Source: Corynebacterium sputi DSM 45148 (lineage in GTDB: Bacteria; Actinomycetota; Actinomycetes; Mycobacteriales; Mycobacteriaceae). From it: a DNA stretch of 64,000 nucleotides. The notes beneath the pieces were generated by a model that was not told where the DNA came from, ran no database searches, and saw nothing but the letters and a program-made list of their open reading frames with translations. The position numbers and the translations under genes were made by a program. Below are positions 1 through 8,510 of the stretch, one piece after another (the stretch's first letter is position 1; every line of letters begins with the position of its first letter). The stretch spans positions 23,667 to 87,666 of the forward strand of contig NZ_ATYV01000013.1 of NCBI RefSeq assembly GCF_000427865.1. The letters are read 5' to 3'.

Positions 1-362
1 GTGGTCTCGATCGCCCAGGCAGAGTCAGTGGCTGGGGAGCTATGGGTGTGCAGCGGGCCGATGACATCCCCGGGGGCGGCGATGTCGACGGTGATTTCGC
101 GGCCATCGATGGTGTCCCGGGTGATCCGGGCCCGACCGGAGGCGACCATATAGCTGCCCTGAGCCTGCTCGCCGGCTAGGAGGATGGGATCACCCGCGGC
201 CCAGGCCCAGGAGGTCAGATGCTGGTCGAGTTCCCTGTGCTGCTGTGGGCCTAGTTCCTTGGTCAGCGGGGAACGGGCCATGACCTGCATGTGCACGTCC
301 AGGGAGCACTGGTGGGGTTGGGCGCAGTTGTGACGGACGGGATTGCGGGCCATAAGCCCCAT
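1..362 (-). CDS. Crp/Fnr-family regulator, N-terminal part
   Basis: This is a partial gene running off the left edge, so only about 120 N-terminal residues are visible. The reading shows a cyclic-nucleotide-binding-type beta-barrel: a segment like GDPILLAGEQAQGSYMV, then a turn with VASGRARI and GREITVDIAAPGDVIG, which is the usual Crp/Fnr sensor core. The DNA-binding helix-turn-helix would lie outside the window. Two cysteines near the N-terminus (C13 and C19 when counted from the first of two in-frame ATGs, 362 and 353) recall the Cys-rich N-termini of Fnr-like sensors, but a metal cluster is inference. It lies just downstream of a decayed HMA-domain gene on the same strand, so control of metal or redox stress genes is plausible. 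The start choice between 362 and 353 is uncertain. Confidence 0.65.
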   Translation of the reverse strand, partial: MGLMARNPVRHNCAQPHQCSLDVHMQVMARSPLTKELGPQQHRELDQHLTSWAWAAGDPILLAGEQAQGSYMVASGRARITRDTIDGREITVDIAAPGDVIGPLHTHSSPATDSAWAIET

Positions 363-444
363 GCTATCGGGCCCGGAGAGCAATGACCGCGGAAGCGGAG
401 GAACAAAAGCCTCCGACACAACCGACAGCCGCACCCCCTCACCA

Positions 445-678
445 CTAGCTTGCCAAGGGGTGGGCAATGGAGGTGATGTCGGTGACGGTCCTGATGAGCT
501 CGCCCACAGATACTTGTTGTAGGTCATGGGCCACCACGAGATGGCCGGGCGGTACTACCACTTCGACGGAGGCCACCCCCTCCAGGTCACTGAGTGTGGT
601 CTAGGCGGTGGCCAGGCAACTCGGGCAGAAAAACCCCGATGTGGACACGGTGGTGTGCTTGAGGATGGGAGTGGTCAT
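445..678 (-). pseudogene. HMA-domain metal chaperone remnant (CopZ-like), in-frame stop
   Basis: Read on the minus strand from the ATG at 678, the frame encodes a 77-codon heavy-metal-associated domain with the metal-binding CxxC motif (FFCPSCLATA) followed by TTLSDLEGVASVEVVV, the normal alpha1-beta2 part of the fold. Codon 26 (plus-strand 601-603) is TAG and interrupts the domain directly after the CxxC helix start; the rest of the frame remains open to its natural stop at 445. A GAAAGG sequence about 10 bases upstream of the ATG looks like a ribosome site. HMA proteins of this size bind Cu(I) or similar ions and pass them to P-type ATPases. The intact frame either side of one stop suggests a recent nonsense mutation or a sequencing error. 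Confidence 0.7.
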
Positions 679-941
679 GACAGTAAGGCCCTTTCATCGG
701 AGGCACATGGAATGGGTGCATAGTAATGAAAATACGGCCATATCCGGAGTAATTCCTTAACCTGGATCAAACAACCGGAAAAGGGTCCCGACCGGCGGGA
801 GCAGCTGCGCATGACGGTGCGGGTCGCGGCATACTGGGTTCGCGTCGACCTTCCCGGAAAGGGCCACGTCCCCTTTTCCTCTTACTGTCACATGCAGTAG
901 TTTTTATGTTTGACCATAGAAACATGAAGCAAGGATCTGCC
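679..941. other. Gene-free stretch
   Basis: No supported gene was found here. The stretch separates the HMA remnant from the lipoprotein remnant and presumably carries their divergent promoters. No convincing operator palindrome could be assigned. Confidence 0.4.
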
Positions 942-1083
942 ATGAACCGATTCGCCGCCCTCCTCGCTGTCTGTGCGCCCACCCTGGCCGGGTGCACCAC
1001 CTCGTCTCGATGTCAGTGACCGAAACCAAGCGCTGACCGCTATCCTGCGCATCGGCCCGCCCACGGAGGATCCCTACCACTGA
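942..1083 (+). pseudogene. Small lipoprotein remnant, frameshifted
   Basis: The ATG at 942 follows an AAGGA ribosome site and encodes a typical lipoprotein signal peptide: Met-Asn-Arg, a hydrophobic stretch (FAALLAVCAPTL) and the lipobox LAGC, whose Cys would be lipidated. The frame stops at a TGA at 1017-1019 after only 25 residues. Switching frame just after the lipobox region gives a further coding-like run (ending with ILRIGPPTEDPYH) that closes at TGA 1081-1083. The simplest reading is a secreted lipoprotein gene damaged by a frameshift, beside the HMA remnant. The original function is not recognisable. Confidence 0.45.
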
Positions 1084-1208
1084 CACGTCAGAGTCCACTT
1101 CTTTACGTACTGCGCTAACTTCTCGGGCCATCAGGGAAGGCGCATGAACAAAAACATCGTCTCCTCACCATTCGATGCTTCCCAGACCGGCTCCGAAAGG
1201 TTGTTTAT

Positions 1209-1544
1209 ATGCACAAAATATCGATCGAGGCCCTCGCCCGCAAGCAACTTAAAGAGGCCGTCATCGCCCCTAGTGCTCGTGCCGCCGATACCGTCTTCGG
1301 CGGGCACGAAAAAATTCTGCGGCAGACCGTCGTCGGGATACGTCAGGGTGCCGAGCTCGGAGAGCGCGACAATCACGATGAATCCACGATTTATGTCCTA
1401 CAAGGGCGTGTCCGACTCAGGACGGGCGATGAGACCTGGATAGGTCGCAGCGGTGATCTGTTGATCGTGCCGCGATCTCGGCACAGCCTCGAGGCAATCG
1501 AGGACTCCGCTGTTTTGATCACCATTGCCAAACTGAAGCAATAA
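1209..1544 (+). CDS. Small cupin-domain protein
   Basis: This encodes 111 residues with a single cupin beta-barrel. The first cupin motif region is seen around residues 45-70 (GAELGERDNHDESTIYVLQG, with metal-ligand-type His and Glu residues), and the second around residues 75-95 (GDLLIVPRSRHSLEAIED, with the conserved Pro and His). Such single-domain cupins are often metal-binding enzymes or sensors of unknown substrate. A GAAAGG sequence lies about 10 bases before the ATG. The gene stands alone between the decayed metal-related genes and a LysR regulator. No specific reaction can be assigned. Confidence 0.75.
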   Translation: MHKISIEALARKQLKEAVIAPSARAADTVFGGHEKILRQTVVGIRQGAELGERDNHDESTIYVLQGRVRLRTGDETWIGRSGDLLIVPRSRHSLEAIEDSAVLITIAKLKQ

Positions 1545-1672
1545 GAAAGATAGGGACTTCCCCTGGGGTGTTTGAGCCCGCCGAGGGTCCGTCTTCCGCG
1601 GCGAGACCATGGACCGGCACCGTTCGATCACCGGCCTCCTGTCCCTGATGTTTGTACCAGCATGCGACGGTG

Positions 1673-1782
1673 GGTGCTGTTGCAAACTCGCGTTCTCGAC
1701 GAAAACGGCGGATCCGGTACCAGCGTTGTGCTGCACACTAACAAATAGTTAGTTATCTGGAATTCCTGTTTGCAACAGCACC
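1673..1782. repeat. 110-bp element with perfect 15-bp terminal inverted repeats
   Basis: GGTGCTGTTGCAAAC at 1673-1687 is exactly repeated in inverted orientation at 1768-1782. The arms resemble the ends of IS6-family insertion sequences, whose tips contain CTGTTGCAAA. No transposase fits in 110 bp and no 8-bp target duplication is visible, so it may be a MITE-like derivative, the two ends of a deleted element, or a large hairpin in the LysR-cupin spacer. Confidence 0.6.
1737..1753. promoter_or_regulatory. 17-bp operator-like palindrome
   Basis: ACTAACAAATAGTTAGT is a perfect 6-5-6 inverted repeat inside the 110-bp element. The size and symmetry suit a dimeric repressor such as a TetR-type protein, but the binding protein is unknown. 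Confidence 0.45.
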
Positions 1783-1896
1783 TCCGAGAATCACCACGAT
1801 GATGAGAAATCCTATGAGCGCATCCACTGTGACTCCTTATTTGAACCAATAGTTGTGTCCTGTGTCACTGAGCATGACCGGGCTAACTTTTGTGGA

Positions 1897-1923
1897 CAAT
1901 AGAAAATTCCGGATAGACTATTG
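1897..1923. promoter_or_regulatory. Inverted repeat just upstream of the LysR gene
   Basis: CAATAG at 1897-1902 and CTATTG at 1918-1923 form an inverted repeat with a 15-base spacer, ending 4 bases before the chosen start codon. LysR-type proteins often bind such spaced dyads near their own promoter, so autoregulation is a reasonable inference. Confidence 0.35.
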
Positions 1924-1927
1924 CGCC

Positions 1928-2839
1928 ATGCGCATAGATAGCTTCGTTACGGTGGACCGCCTGAGGGCAGCTATTTCCCTGGGAGACACCCTCAGTTTCA
2001 CTGAATCCGCGCGCGACCTGCACTTATCACAGTCGTCGCTAAGCCGGCGAATCTCAGACCTAGAGAAGGTCCTGAAGGTGAAGCTTTTCGATCGCACCAC
2101 GCGCTCGGTCGAGCCGACCCTGCCTGGGAAGGAGATGCTGGTGCTCATGCGACGCACTCTGCAGATGTTCGACCAGGGAGTGGCACAGATGCGCCGACAG
2201 GCGGCCGGGGAATCCGGCACCGTGACGGTCAGTTGCCTGCCATCGATCGCCGCAAGTTACCTGCCGAATTTCATCAGGGATTTCGTCGACAAGTATCCAG
2301 ATGTCCGCGTTGAAATCCGCGACGCGCTCAAGGCCCAGGTTGTTGACCTCGTGCGCGGTGGGGAAGTGGACTTCGGCATCACCGCGACTACTCACCTCGA
2401 GCCTGATCTAACCTACGAGCGGATCGGCGCGGATAAGTTCTATTGCGCCCTGCCGCCTGAGCACCCTCTGGCTGAGCGCGAAAGCATCGATTGGAGCATG
2501 CTCAGCGGGGAGCGACTCATCATGTTCTCGTCCTTCACCAGCATCTCCCGACCGGTGGAACTGTCTCTAGAGAAGGCCGGGATTGTGACGGAGAAGATGA
2601 TGGTGGGACACAATGTCGGCACCGTGGCGGGGTTAGTCGCTTCCGGCCTGGGAGTCACCGCTGTCCCGGAGCTGGTCAAACCACTCATGGAATTCGCCAG
2701 GCTCTCGTTCGTACCGCTCACTCCGACGATCGAGCGGGATATCTTCATCATCCGACGCAAGGGCGAGGAACCGTCGGCGGCGGTCGAAAACTTCATCCGC
2801 CCGCTGCGCCAAGCCACGGATCCATGGCTAGACACCTAG
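1928..2839 (+). CDS. LysR-family transcriptional regulator
   Basis: This is a 303-residue protein with the standard LysR layout. An N-terminal winged helix-turn-helix spans residues 5-65 (DTLSFTESARDLHLSQSSLS followed by RRISDLEKVL and a LFDRTTRSV wing), and a periplasmic-binding-like effector domain runs from about residue 90 to 295 (VTVSCLPSIAASYLPNF at its start; GLVASGLGVTAVPEL in its second lobe). The ATG at 1928 is preferred over an in-frame start 75 bases upstream because LysR proteins begin within about ten residues of the helix-turn-helix. The effector and targets are not evident. Its stop faces the leuS stop across a shared terminator. Confidence 0.88.
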   Translation: MRIDSFVTVDRLRAAISLGDTLSFTESARDLHLSQSSLSRRISDLEKVLKVKLFDRTTRSVEPTLPGKEMLVLMRRTLQMFDQGVAQMRRQAAGESGTVTVSCLPSIAASYLPNFIRDFVDKYPDVRVEIRDALKAQVVDLVRGGEVDFGITATTHLEPDLTYERIGADKFYCALPPEHPLAERESIDWSMLSGERLIMFSSFTSISRPVELSLEKAGIVTEKMMVGHNVGTVAGLVASGLGVTAVPELVKPLMEFARLSFVPLTPTIERDIFIIRRKGEEPSAAVENFIRPLRQATDPWLDT

Positions 2840-2856
2840 TACCCCGCTTCGTTGGG

Positions 2857-2909
2857 AAAAAAATAACGAAACCCCAGGTCGCGCTCTTGGGAGAGCTACG
2901 AACTGGGGT
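2857..2909 (-). terminator. Rho-independent terminator of leuS
   Basis: ACCCCAG (2871-2877) pairs with CTGGGGT (2903-2909), with a smaller GCTCT/AGAGC stem inside. On the minus strand it is followed by TTTCGTTATTTTTTT. It lies between converging leuS and LysR genes and may serve both. Confidence 0.75.
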
Positions 2910-2956
2910 ATCGGGCAGGTGGCGGGGACGTCACAAGCCGGCCGAAACTATGGTGA

Positions 2957-5863
2957 CTACTTCTTCACCACGATGTTCACCATCTTGCCGGGCACAACGA
3001 TGACCTTCGCCACGGTGCCCTCAGAGGTGTACGCCACCACGCGCTCATCGGCGAGGGCGGTGGACTCGACCAAGGCCTTGTCCGCGTCAGCGGCGACCTG
3101 AATGCGGGCACGAACCTTGCCGTTGACCTGCACCGGGTACTCGACGCTGTCGTCGACGAGCCACTTCTCCTCGAGCTGCGGCCACGGGCCGGCAGCCAGC
3201 ACATTCTCCTGACCCAGACGCGACCACAGTTCCTCGGCGATGTGCGGTGCCACCGGGCCGAGCATGAGCACCAGCGGTTCGACAGCGGCACGCGGTGCCT
3301 GGGAAGAGCCGTAGCGCTTCGTCAGGTAGTTGACGTACTCGATGAGCTTGGCGATTGCGGTGTTGTCCCGAAGGTTCGCGTAATCATCGGTGACGCCGGC
3401 GATGGTGCGGTGGAGGGATTTGAGGTCGGCGTCGTCAAGCGAGGTGTCTGAGACACCCAACTCGCCGGTTACCTGGTCCACGACCAGGCGCCATGTGCGC
3501 TGAAGGAAGCGCTGGGAGCCGACCAGGTCCTTCGTCGCCCACGGGCGGGAAGTGTCCAGCGGGCCCATCGACATCTCGTAGACGCGCAGGGTGTCGGCGC
3601 CGTAGTTGTCGCAGACCTCGTCCGGGGAGACGGAGTTCTTCAGGGACTTGCCCATCTTTCCGTACTCCTGGAAGACCTCCTCCTCACCGAGGTAGAACTT
3701 GCCGTCGCGCTCGACAACCTCTTCGGCCGGCACGTAGACACCACGGGAGTCGGTGTAGGCGAAGGCCTGGATGTAGCCCTGGTTGAAGAGGCGTCGATAC
3801 GGCTCGACAGAGGTGACATGACCGAGGTCGAAGAGCACCTTGTGCCAGAAGCGGGAGTACAGCAGGTGCAGCACCGCGTGCTCCACGCCGCCCACGTACA
3901 GGTCGACTCCGCCCGGATCATTCTCGCCGTGGATAGCCGGCTTCGGGCCGGTCCAGTAGCGCTCGTTCTCCAGATCGCAGAACTCGTCAGCGTTAGTCGG
4001 ATCGATGTAGCGGAGCTGGTACCAGGAGGAACCTGCCCAGTTCGGCATGACGTTGGTGTCGCGGCGGTACTTCTTCTTGCCATCGCCGAGGTCGAGCTCC
4101 ACGTTCACCCAGTCGGTGGCCTTGGACAGCGGAGCCTGCGGCTCGGTGTCGGCGTCATCCGGATCGAAGGTGACCGGCTTGTAGTCCTCGACCTCCGGCA
4201 GCGCCACCGGCAGCATGGATTCCGGCAGCGGGTGCGCCACGTCGTTCTCGTCGTAGACCACCGGGAACGGCTCGCCCCAGTAACGCTGGCGAGCGAAGAG
4301 CCAGTCGCGCAGCTTGTACTGCGTGGTGCCCTTGCCCAAGCCGCGCTCTTCCAGCCAGGCAATGACGGTGGCCTTGGCCTCGTCGACCGGCAGACCGTCC
4401 AGGAGCAGGTCGTCATCGTTCTGGGAGTTCACAGCAACGCCGTCGCCGGTGAACGGCTCAGCGTCAATGTCACCGGTGTAGCCGGCAGCGGTGTCGCCGA
4501 CCACTGCGACGATCGGCAGCTGGAAGGCGGAAGCGAACTCGTGGTCACGGGAGTCGTGGCCCGGCACGGCCATGATGGCACCGGTGCCGTAGCCAGCCAG
4601 GACGTAATCAGCGATGAAGACGGGCACGAGGTGACCGTTGACCGGGTTGATCGCGTAGGAACCGGTGAAGACACCGGTCTTCTCCTTGTCTTCCTGGCGC
4701 TCCAGTTCGGACTTCTGCGAAGTGGTGAAGCGGTAGGACTCCACGGCCTCACGCGGGGTGGCAGCGCCACCGGTCCACTTCTGCGGAATTTCAGCGGGCC
4801 ATTCCTCAGCGATAAGCTGATCGACCAGCTCAACCTCCGGTGCCAGCACCATGTACGTCGCACCGAAGAGGGTGTCCGGGCGGGTGGTGAACACCTCAAT
4901 CGGGTGCTCGGTGCCGTCCGGGCCCTGACCGGCGAAGGTCACCTCGGCGCCACGGGAGCGGCCGATCCAGTTGCGCTGCATGGTCTTGACCTTCTCCGGC
5001 CAATCCAGCAGCTCCAGGTCATCAGCCAGGCGATCCGAGTACTCGGTAATGCGCATCATCCACTGGCCGAGGCGCTTGCGGAAGACCGGGAAATTGCCGC
5101 GCTCAGAGCGGCCGTCGGCGGTGACCTCTTCATTGGAGAGCACCGTGCCAAGACCCGGGCACCAGTTCACCGTCGAGTTGGAGCGGTACACCAGGCGGCG
5201 GGATTCCAGAGCGCTCTCGCGCTCAACGCCATCCAGGTCAGCCCAGGAACGTCCGGCGAATTCCTCAGGGAGGGCTACGGAGCCGTCCGAGTAGGCGTCG
5301 GTAAGCGAAGAGATCGGCTTGGCCTTATCTTCGCGCTCGTCGAACCAGGAGTTGAAGATCTGCAGGAAGATCCACTGGGTCCACTTGTAGTACTCCGGGT
5401 CAGTGGTGGCGAAGGCACGACGCTTGTCGTGGCCCAGACCGAGCCGGCCGAGCTGGCGACCCATGTTCTCGATGTTCGCCTCAGTGGTGGTGCGCGGGTG
5501 GGCACCCGTCTGCACGGCGTACTGTTCGGCGGGCAGACCGAAGGCGTCATAACCCAGGGTGTGCAGCACGTTCTTGCCCTGCATCCGGTGGAAACGCGCG
5601 AAGACGTCCGTCGCGATGTAGCCGAGCGGGTGGCCAACATGCAGACCCGCGCCCGAGGGGTAAGGGAACATGTCCTGCACGAAGAGCTTGTTCTCTGGAA
5701 GGTCTGCGCCCTCGGCCGGAGCCAGGTCGCCGACCGGGTTCGGGGCGCTGAAGGTGCCCGCCTCGTCCCAGTGCTTCTGCCACTTCGCCTCAACCGAGGC
5801 AGCTACCTCAGGGGTGTAGTTGTGATTCGCCTCGCCGCCAGGCGTGTTCCCGCTAGTCGTCAT
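2957..5863 (-). CDS. leuS: Leucyl-tRNA synthetase
   Basis: This cytoplasmic class I aminoacyl-tRNA synthetase charges tRNA-Leu with leucine using ATP. The 968-residue protein shows the HIGH-type signature as HVGH at residues 75-78, preceded by PYPSGAGL. The KMSKS loop appears as KMGKS near residue 735. The large insert after the first half of the Rossmann fold, around residues 300-480, is the editing (CP1) domain that hydrolyses mischarged tRNA; the motif [19 protein letters not shown] near residue 325 is typical of it. The C-terminal anticodon-binding and tail domains are complete. Length matches the family in actinobacteria. The gene is monocistronic, with a strong terminator after it. Confidence 0.97.
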   Translation of the reverse strand: MTTSGNTPGGEANHNYTPEVAASVEAKWQKHWDEAGTFSAPNPVGDLAPAEGADLPENKLFVQDMFPYPSGAGLHVGHPLGYIATDVFARFHRMQGKNVLHTLGYDAFGLPAEQYAVQTGAHPRTTTEANIENMGRQLGRLGLGHDKRRAFATTDPEYYKWTQWIFLQIFNSWFDEREDKAKPISSLTDAYSDGSVALPEEFAGRSWADLDGVERESALESRRLVYRSNSTVNWCPGLGTVLSNEEVTADGRSERGNFPVFRKRLGQWMMRITEYSDRLADDLELLDWPEKVKTMQRNWIGRSRGAEVTFAGQGPDGTEHPIEVFTTRPDTLFGATYMVLAPEVELVDQLIAEEWPAEIPQKWTGGAATPREAVESYRFTTSQKSELERQEDKEKTGVFTGSYAINPVNGHLVPVFIADYVLAGYGTGAIMAVPGHDSRDHEFASAFQLPIVAVVGDTAAGYTGDIDAEPFTGDGVAVNSQNDDDLLLDGLPVDEAKATVIAWLEERGLGKGTTQYKLRDWLFARQRYWGEPFPVVYDENDVAHPLPESMLPVALPEVEDYKPVTFDPDDADTEPQAPLSKATDWVNVELDLGDGKKKYRRDTNVMPNWAGSSWYQLRYIDPTNADEFCDLENERYWTGPKPAIHGENDPGGVDLYVGGVEHAVLHLLYSRFWHKVLFDLGHVTSVEPYRRLFNQGYIQAFAYTDSRGVYVPAEEVVERDGKFYLGEEEVFQEYGKMGKSLKNSVSPDEVCDNYGADTLRVYEMSMGPLDTSRPWATKDLVGSQRFLQRTWRLVVDQVTGELGVSDTSLDDADLKSLHRTIAGVTDDYANLRDNTAIAKLIEYVNYLTKRYGSSQAPRAAVEPLVLMLGPVAPHIAEELWSRLGQENVLAAGPWPQLEEKWLVDDSVEYPVQVNGKVRARIQVAADADKALVESTALADERVVAYTSEGTVAKVIVVPGKMVNIVVKK

Positions 5864-5969
5864 GGGTACACAGTGTAACGGGCCGCATTTGGTGGGACGC
5901 GGTCACCGGCCGGGGGCACGCCGATTCACCACGGGGACCTCCCTTTCTGCCGTTCGCAGGGAGCGCAGT

Positions 5970-6578
5970 ATGGTGTTCTCCATGATCGCCATCCCCCTTG
6001 TCCTGCTGCTTTTCTCCGCAGCTATCGCCGTGGTGGCGGGCCTGGCCTGGTCCGCCAAGCTCCCCGGCAACAATTGGATTGGAATCCGCGCCCCGGAGGC
6101 CCGGAAATCCAAGGAGAACTGGGACATCACCCACCGTGTTGCTGGCCCTCCGTGGGCCGTGGCTGCGGTGGCGTTCCTTGGTTCCGCCGCCCTGTCGTAC
6201 GTCGCTATCGAGCCGGGCACGTCCGGTTGGATGTGGCTGTGGGTCGCGGTAGCGGCTCTGGGTGGCCTCGCGATGCTCGGCGTCGGTGGCGCCATGGGCT
6301 CGCACACGATCGCGCTTTACGACGCAAAGATCCGCGCCGCCGAAGAAGCCGCCAACGACGGCGGTTGCTGCTCCTCCGGTGGTTCCGCTGAGACTGCCAG
6401 CCCGGCGGCCCCCGCGAGCGCCGGAGGCATCTGCGGCGATGGTGCGACCTGTGGCACCTGTGGTGGGTGTGGGACTGAGGAGACGGGGGCGCAAGGAAGC
6501 GAATCTTCTTCGACCGCACCCGCAGTCGACCTAGACGCCATCCAGCGGGCAGCAACCCGCGCCGACGGCACCTCCTAG
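5970..6578 (+). CDS. SdpI-family membrane protein with Cys-rich tail
   Basis: The protein has 202 residues. The first 110 carry three hydrophobic segments (around residues 3-25, 58-75 and 83-103) and the SdpI-family hallmark between the first two, with KLPGNNWIGIRAPEARKSKENW followed by HRVAG. SdpI of Bacillus gives immunity to a secreted killing factor; the role of corynebacterial relatives is unknown. The cytoplasmic C-terminal tail is unusual: it is Ala/Ser/Gly-rich and contains seven cysteines, among them GGCCSSGG and GATCGTCGGCG, suggestive of metal binding or disulfides. The ATG at 5970 has AGGGAG eight bases upstream. It is followed after 19 bases by a transporter gene, so the two are probably one transcript. 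Confidence 0.75.
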   Translation: MVFSMIAIPLVLLLFSAAIAVVAGLAWSAKLPGNNWIGIRAPEARKSKENWDITHRVAGPPWAVAAVAFLGSAALSYVAIEPGTSGWMWLWVAVAALGGLAMLGVGGAMGSHTIALYDAKIRAAEEAANDGGCCSSGGSAETASPAAPASAGGICGDGATCGTCGGCGTEETGAQGSESSSTAPAVDLDAIQRAATRADGTS

Positions 6579-6597
6579 AGAAACGAGATATCCAAGA

Positions 6598-7578
6598 GTG
6601 TGGCAGAGACTGCGGAAGTGGCGCCCGGATCCACTGATCGTCCTGATCATCGTCGCTCTGATCCTGGGACTGGTGCTTCCCGCCCGCGGTGAATTCGCCG
6701 AGGGTTTTGATGTCGCGACGAAGATCGCGATCGCATTCCTCTTCTTCCTCTACGGCGTTCGCCTGAGCCCCCGCGAGGCAATCGACGGTGTGCGGCATTG
6801 GAAGCTGCACCTGACGATCATGCTCATCACCTTCGTGATGTTCCCCATCATCGGCCTGCTGATGAAGCCGACCGAGTGGTTCCTCGGCACCGGCCTGTAC
6901 ATGGGCATTTTGTTCATGTGTTTGGTGCCGTCGACCGTGCAGTCGTCGGTGAACTTCACGTCGATCGCCAAGGGCAACGTTGCCGGAGCAGTGGTGGCGG
7001 CGTCCGCTTCGAACCTTATGGGCATCTTCCTGACGCCTCTTCTCGTCATGGCCCTCATGACCCGCGACGGCGAACTGCACGTCGACGGCTCAGTATTCTT
7101 CAGCATCTCTCTGCAGCTGCTGCTGCCGTTCCTCATCGGTCAGTTCACTAGGCGCTGGACCTACAAGTTCGCTGCTTCGCCGATCACGAAGAACGTGGAC
7201 CGTATCTCCATCGCGATGGTCGTCTATGCGGCGTTCTCCCAAGGCATGGTCGACGGAATCTGGGCCGCGGTGCCTGCCTCGAGCATCATCTTCCTGTGTG
7301 TGTTCTCCGTAGTCCTGGTGTGGCTGCTGCTGAAGATCACCGGAGTGATCGGCAAAACACTGCACTTCAACCGCGCGGACCGAATCACCATCATGTTCGC
7401 CGGTTCCAAGAAGTCTCTGGCCACCGGCCTGCCAATGGCTGCGGTCATCTTCGCGGGCAATGCCGGTGAGATCATTCTGCCGCTGATGATCTTCCACCAG
7501 ATCCAGCTCATGATGTGCGCGTGGTACGCAGCGAAGTGGGGCAAGGAATACGAAGAGGGCGAGAAGTCCTCGGTGTAG
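6598..7578 (+). CDS. Bile acid:sodium symporter (BASS) family transporter
   Basis: This is a 326-residue integral membrane protein with about nine or ten hydrophobic helices. The pattern matches the BASS family, close to the YfeH-type subgroup: an opening LRKWRPDPLIVLIIVALILG, a polar FFLYGVRLSP after the second helix, SSVNFTSIAKGN in the first core motif and GSKKSLATGLPMA in the second. Family members import organic anions, commonly with sodium; the substrate here cannot be told. The gene starts with GTG, 19 bases after the SdpI-like gene. It converges on the TVP38 gene with a 50-bp gap containing a weak GGCC-rich hairpin. Confidence 0.85.
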   Translation: MWQRLRKWRPDPLIVLIIVALILGLVLPARGEFAEGFDVATKIAIAFLFFLYGVRLSPREAIDGVRHWKLHLTIMLITFVMFPIIGLLMKPTEWFLGTGLYMGILFMCLVPSTVQSSVNFTSIAKGNVAGAVVAASASNLMGIFLTPLLVMALMTRDGELHVDGSVFFSISLQLLLPFLIGQFTRRWTYKFAASPITKNVDRISIAMVVYAAFSQGMVDGIWAAVPASSIIFLCVFSVVLVWLLLKITGVIGKTLHFNRADRITIMFAGSKKSLATGLPMAAVIFAGNAGEIILPLMIFHQIQLMMCAWYAAKWGKEYEEGEKSSV

Positions 7579-7628
7579 CCGACCACAGCATGACCTTGCG
7601 GTGGCCCTCGTGATGAGAGGCCCCAGGG

Positions 7629-8375
7629 TTACTTGGAGGTGGTCCTGCGCAGATCACGGAACGCGATCGCGGTCATGATCAGCACTGCCGCCCATGCGGC
7701 CACGAGGACAATTCCGGTGAAGTAGGACGGCTCCACGGCGAACGCACCGATAGCCACCAGCGACACCTGACCGGGAACCACTCCGAGGGCACTGCCCACG
7801 AGGAAGTTCCGCTGCGTCACACCGAACGCGCCGGCGCCATAATTAACCGGCCAGTACGGCAGTCCGGGCATGACCCGGAGGAAGTAGACGGCCGCAACCC
7901 CAGAGCGTTCAAGTTGCTTCTCGACGGTCTCAGCATGCCTCCCCATCAACGTCGACGCAGTGGTCCGCCCAAGTCCCCTCGCCAACCAGTAGGCCGCCCA
8001 ACTGCCTAGCAGGGCACCGGCAACTGAGAGAAGACTTCCTTCCACCACGCCAAAGAGGACTCCTCCGGCAACGGCCATGATCGTCACCGGAATAGGCGTC
8101 ACCGCCACCACGGCGTAAATCAGGATAAAGATGACAAACGCGGCGCTGCCCCATCGATCAAGCTGCTGCTGCAGTTCCTCCACCGAGGGCAGGCTGACGT
8201 TGAACGCCAGCCACAGCATCCCCAGCAATACGACGATCAGTGCACCATTGCGCAGCGCCGAACTCCACGGAATGTTCCCCATCTTCAGGGAGCTACCGGA
8301 TGTCTCCTCAGTCTCTGCGTCAGTCGCGGATTCTGAGGGAGAGGCTGGGTTCGGGTCGTCAGTCACGGCCGTCAT
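7629..8375 (-). CDS. TVP38/TMEM64-family (DedA-like) membrane protein
   Basis: This 248-residue membrane protein has a polar, Ser/Glu-rich N-terminal 30 residues, then about five or six hydrophobic segments. The family motif lies in the middle: TPIPVTIMAVAGGVLFG followed by GSLLSVAGALLGSWAAYWLARGLG, which resembles the re-entrant core of SNARE-associated or VTT-domain proteins. The later motif RVMPGLPYWPVNYGAGAFGV with its conserved Arg and Pro residues is also typical. Relatives act in lipid scrambling or membrane homeostasis; the exact role in corynebacteria is not known. Monocistronic, divergent from the next gene. Confidence 0.85.
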   Translation of the reverse strand: MTAVTDDPNPASPSESATDAETEETSGSSLKMGNIPWSSALRNGALIVVLLGMLWLAFNVSLPSVEELQQQLDRWGSAAFVIFILIYAVVAVTPIPVTIMAVAGGVLFGVVEGSLLSVAGALLGSWAAYWLARGLGRTTASTLMGRHAETVEKQLERSGVAAVYFLRVMPGLPYWPVNYGAGAFGVTQRNFLVGSALGVVPGQVSLVAIGAFAVEPSYFTGIVLVAAWAAVLIMTAIAFRDLRRTTSK

Positions 8376-8510
8376 CGTACGGCAGGGTCATTTCATTCCC
8401 GGTAATACCCCGGCGGGCACGAGTTTTCCGCAAATCGACAATCCAACGAGCACTGGAGGGCCAACCCGGCCTGTGGCGCATCACGCCACTGAGGTGAGAA
8501 GCTGGAGAAC

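Noticed and set aside
3818..5878. Long open frame on the plus strand opposite leuS
   Set aside because: It mirrors the codon bias of leuS, has no domain and lies fully antisense to a certain gene.
7579..7628. Terminator between the BASS and TVP38 genes
   Set aside because: The GGCC-rich hairpin is imperfect and without a T-run; too weak to list.
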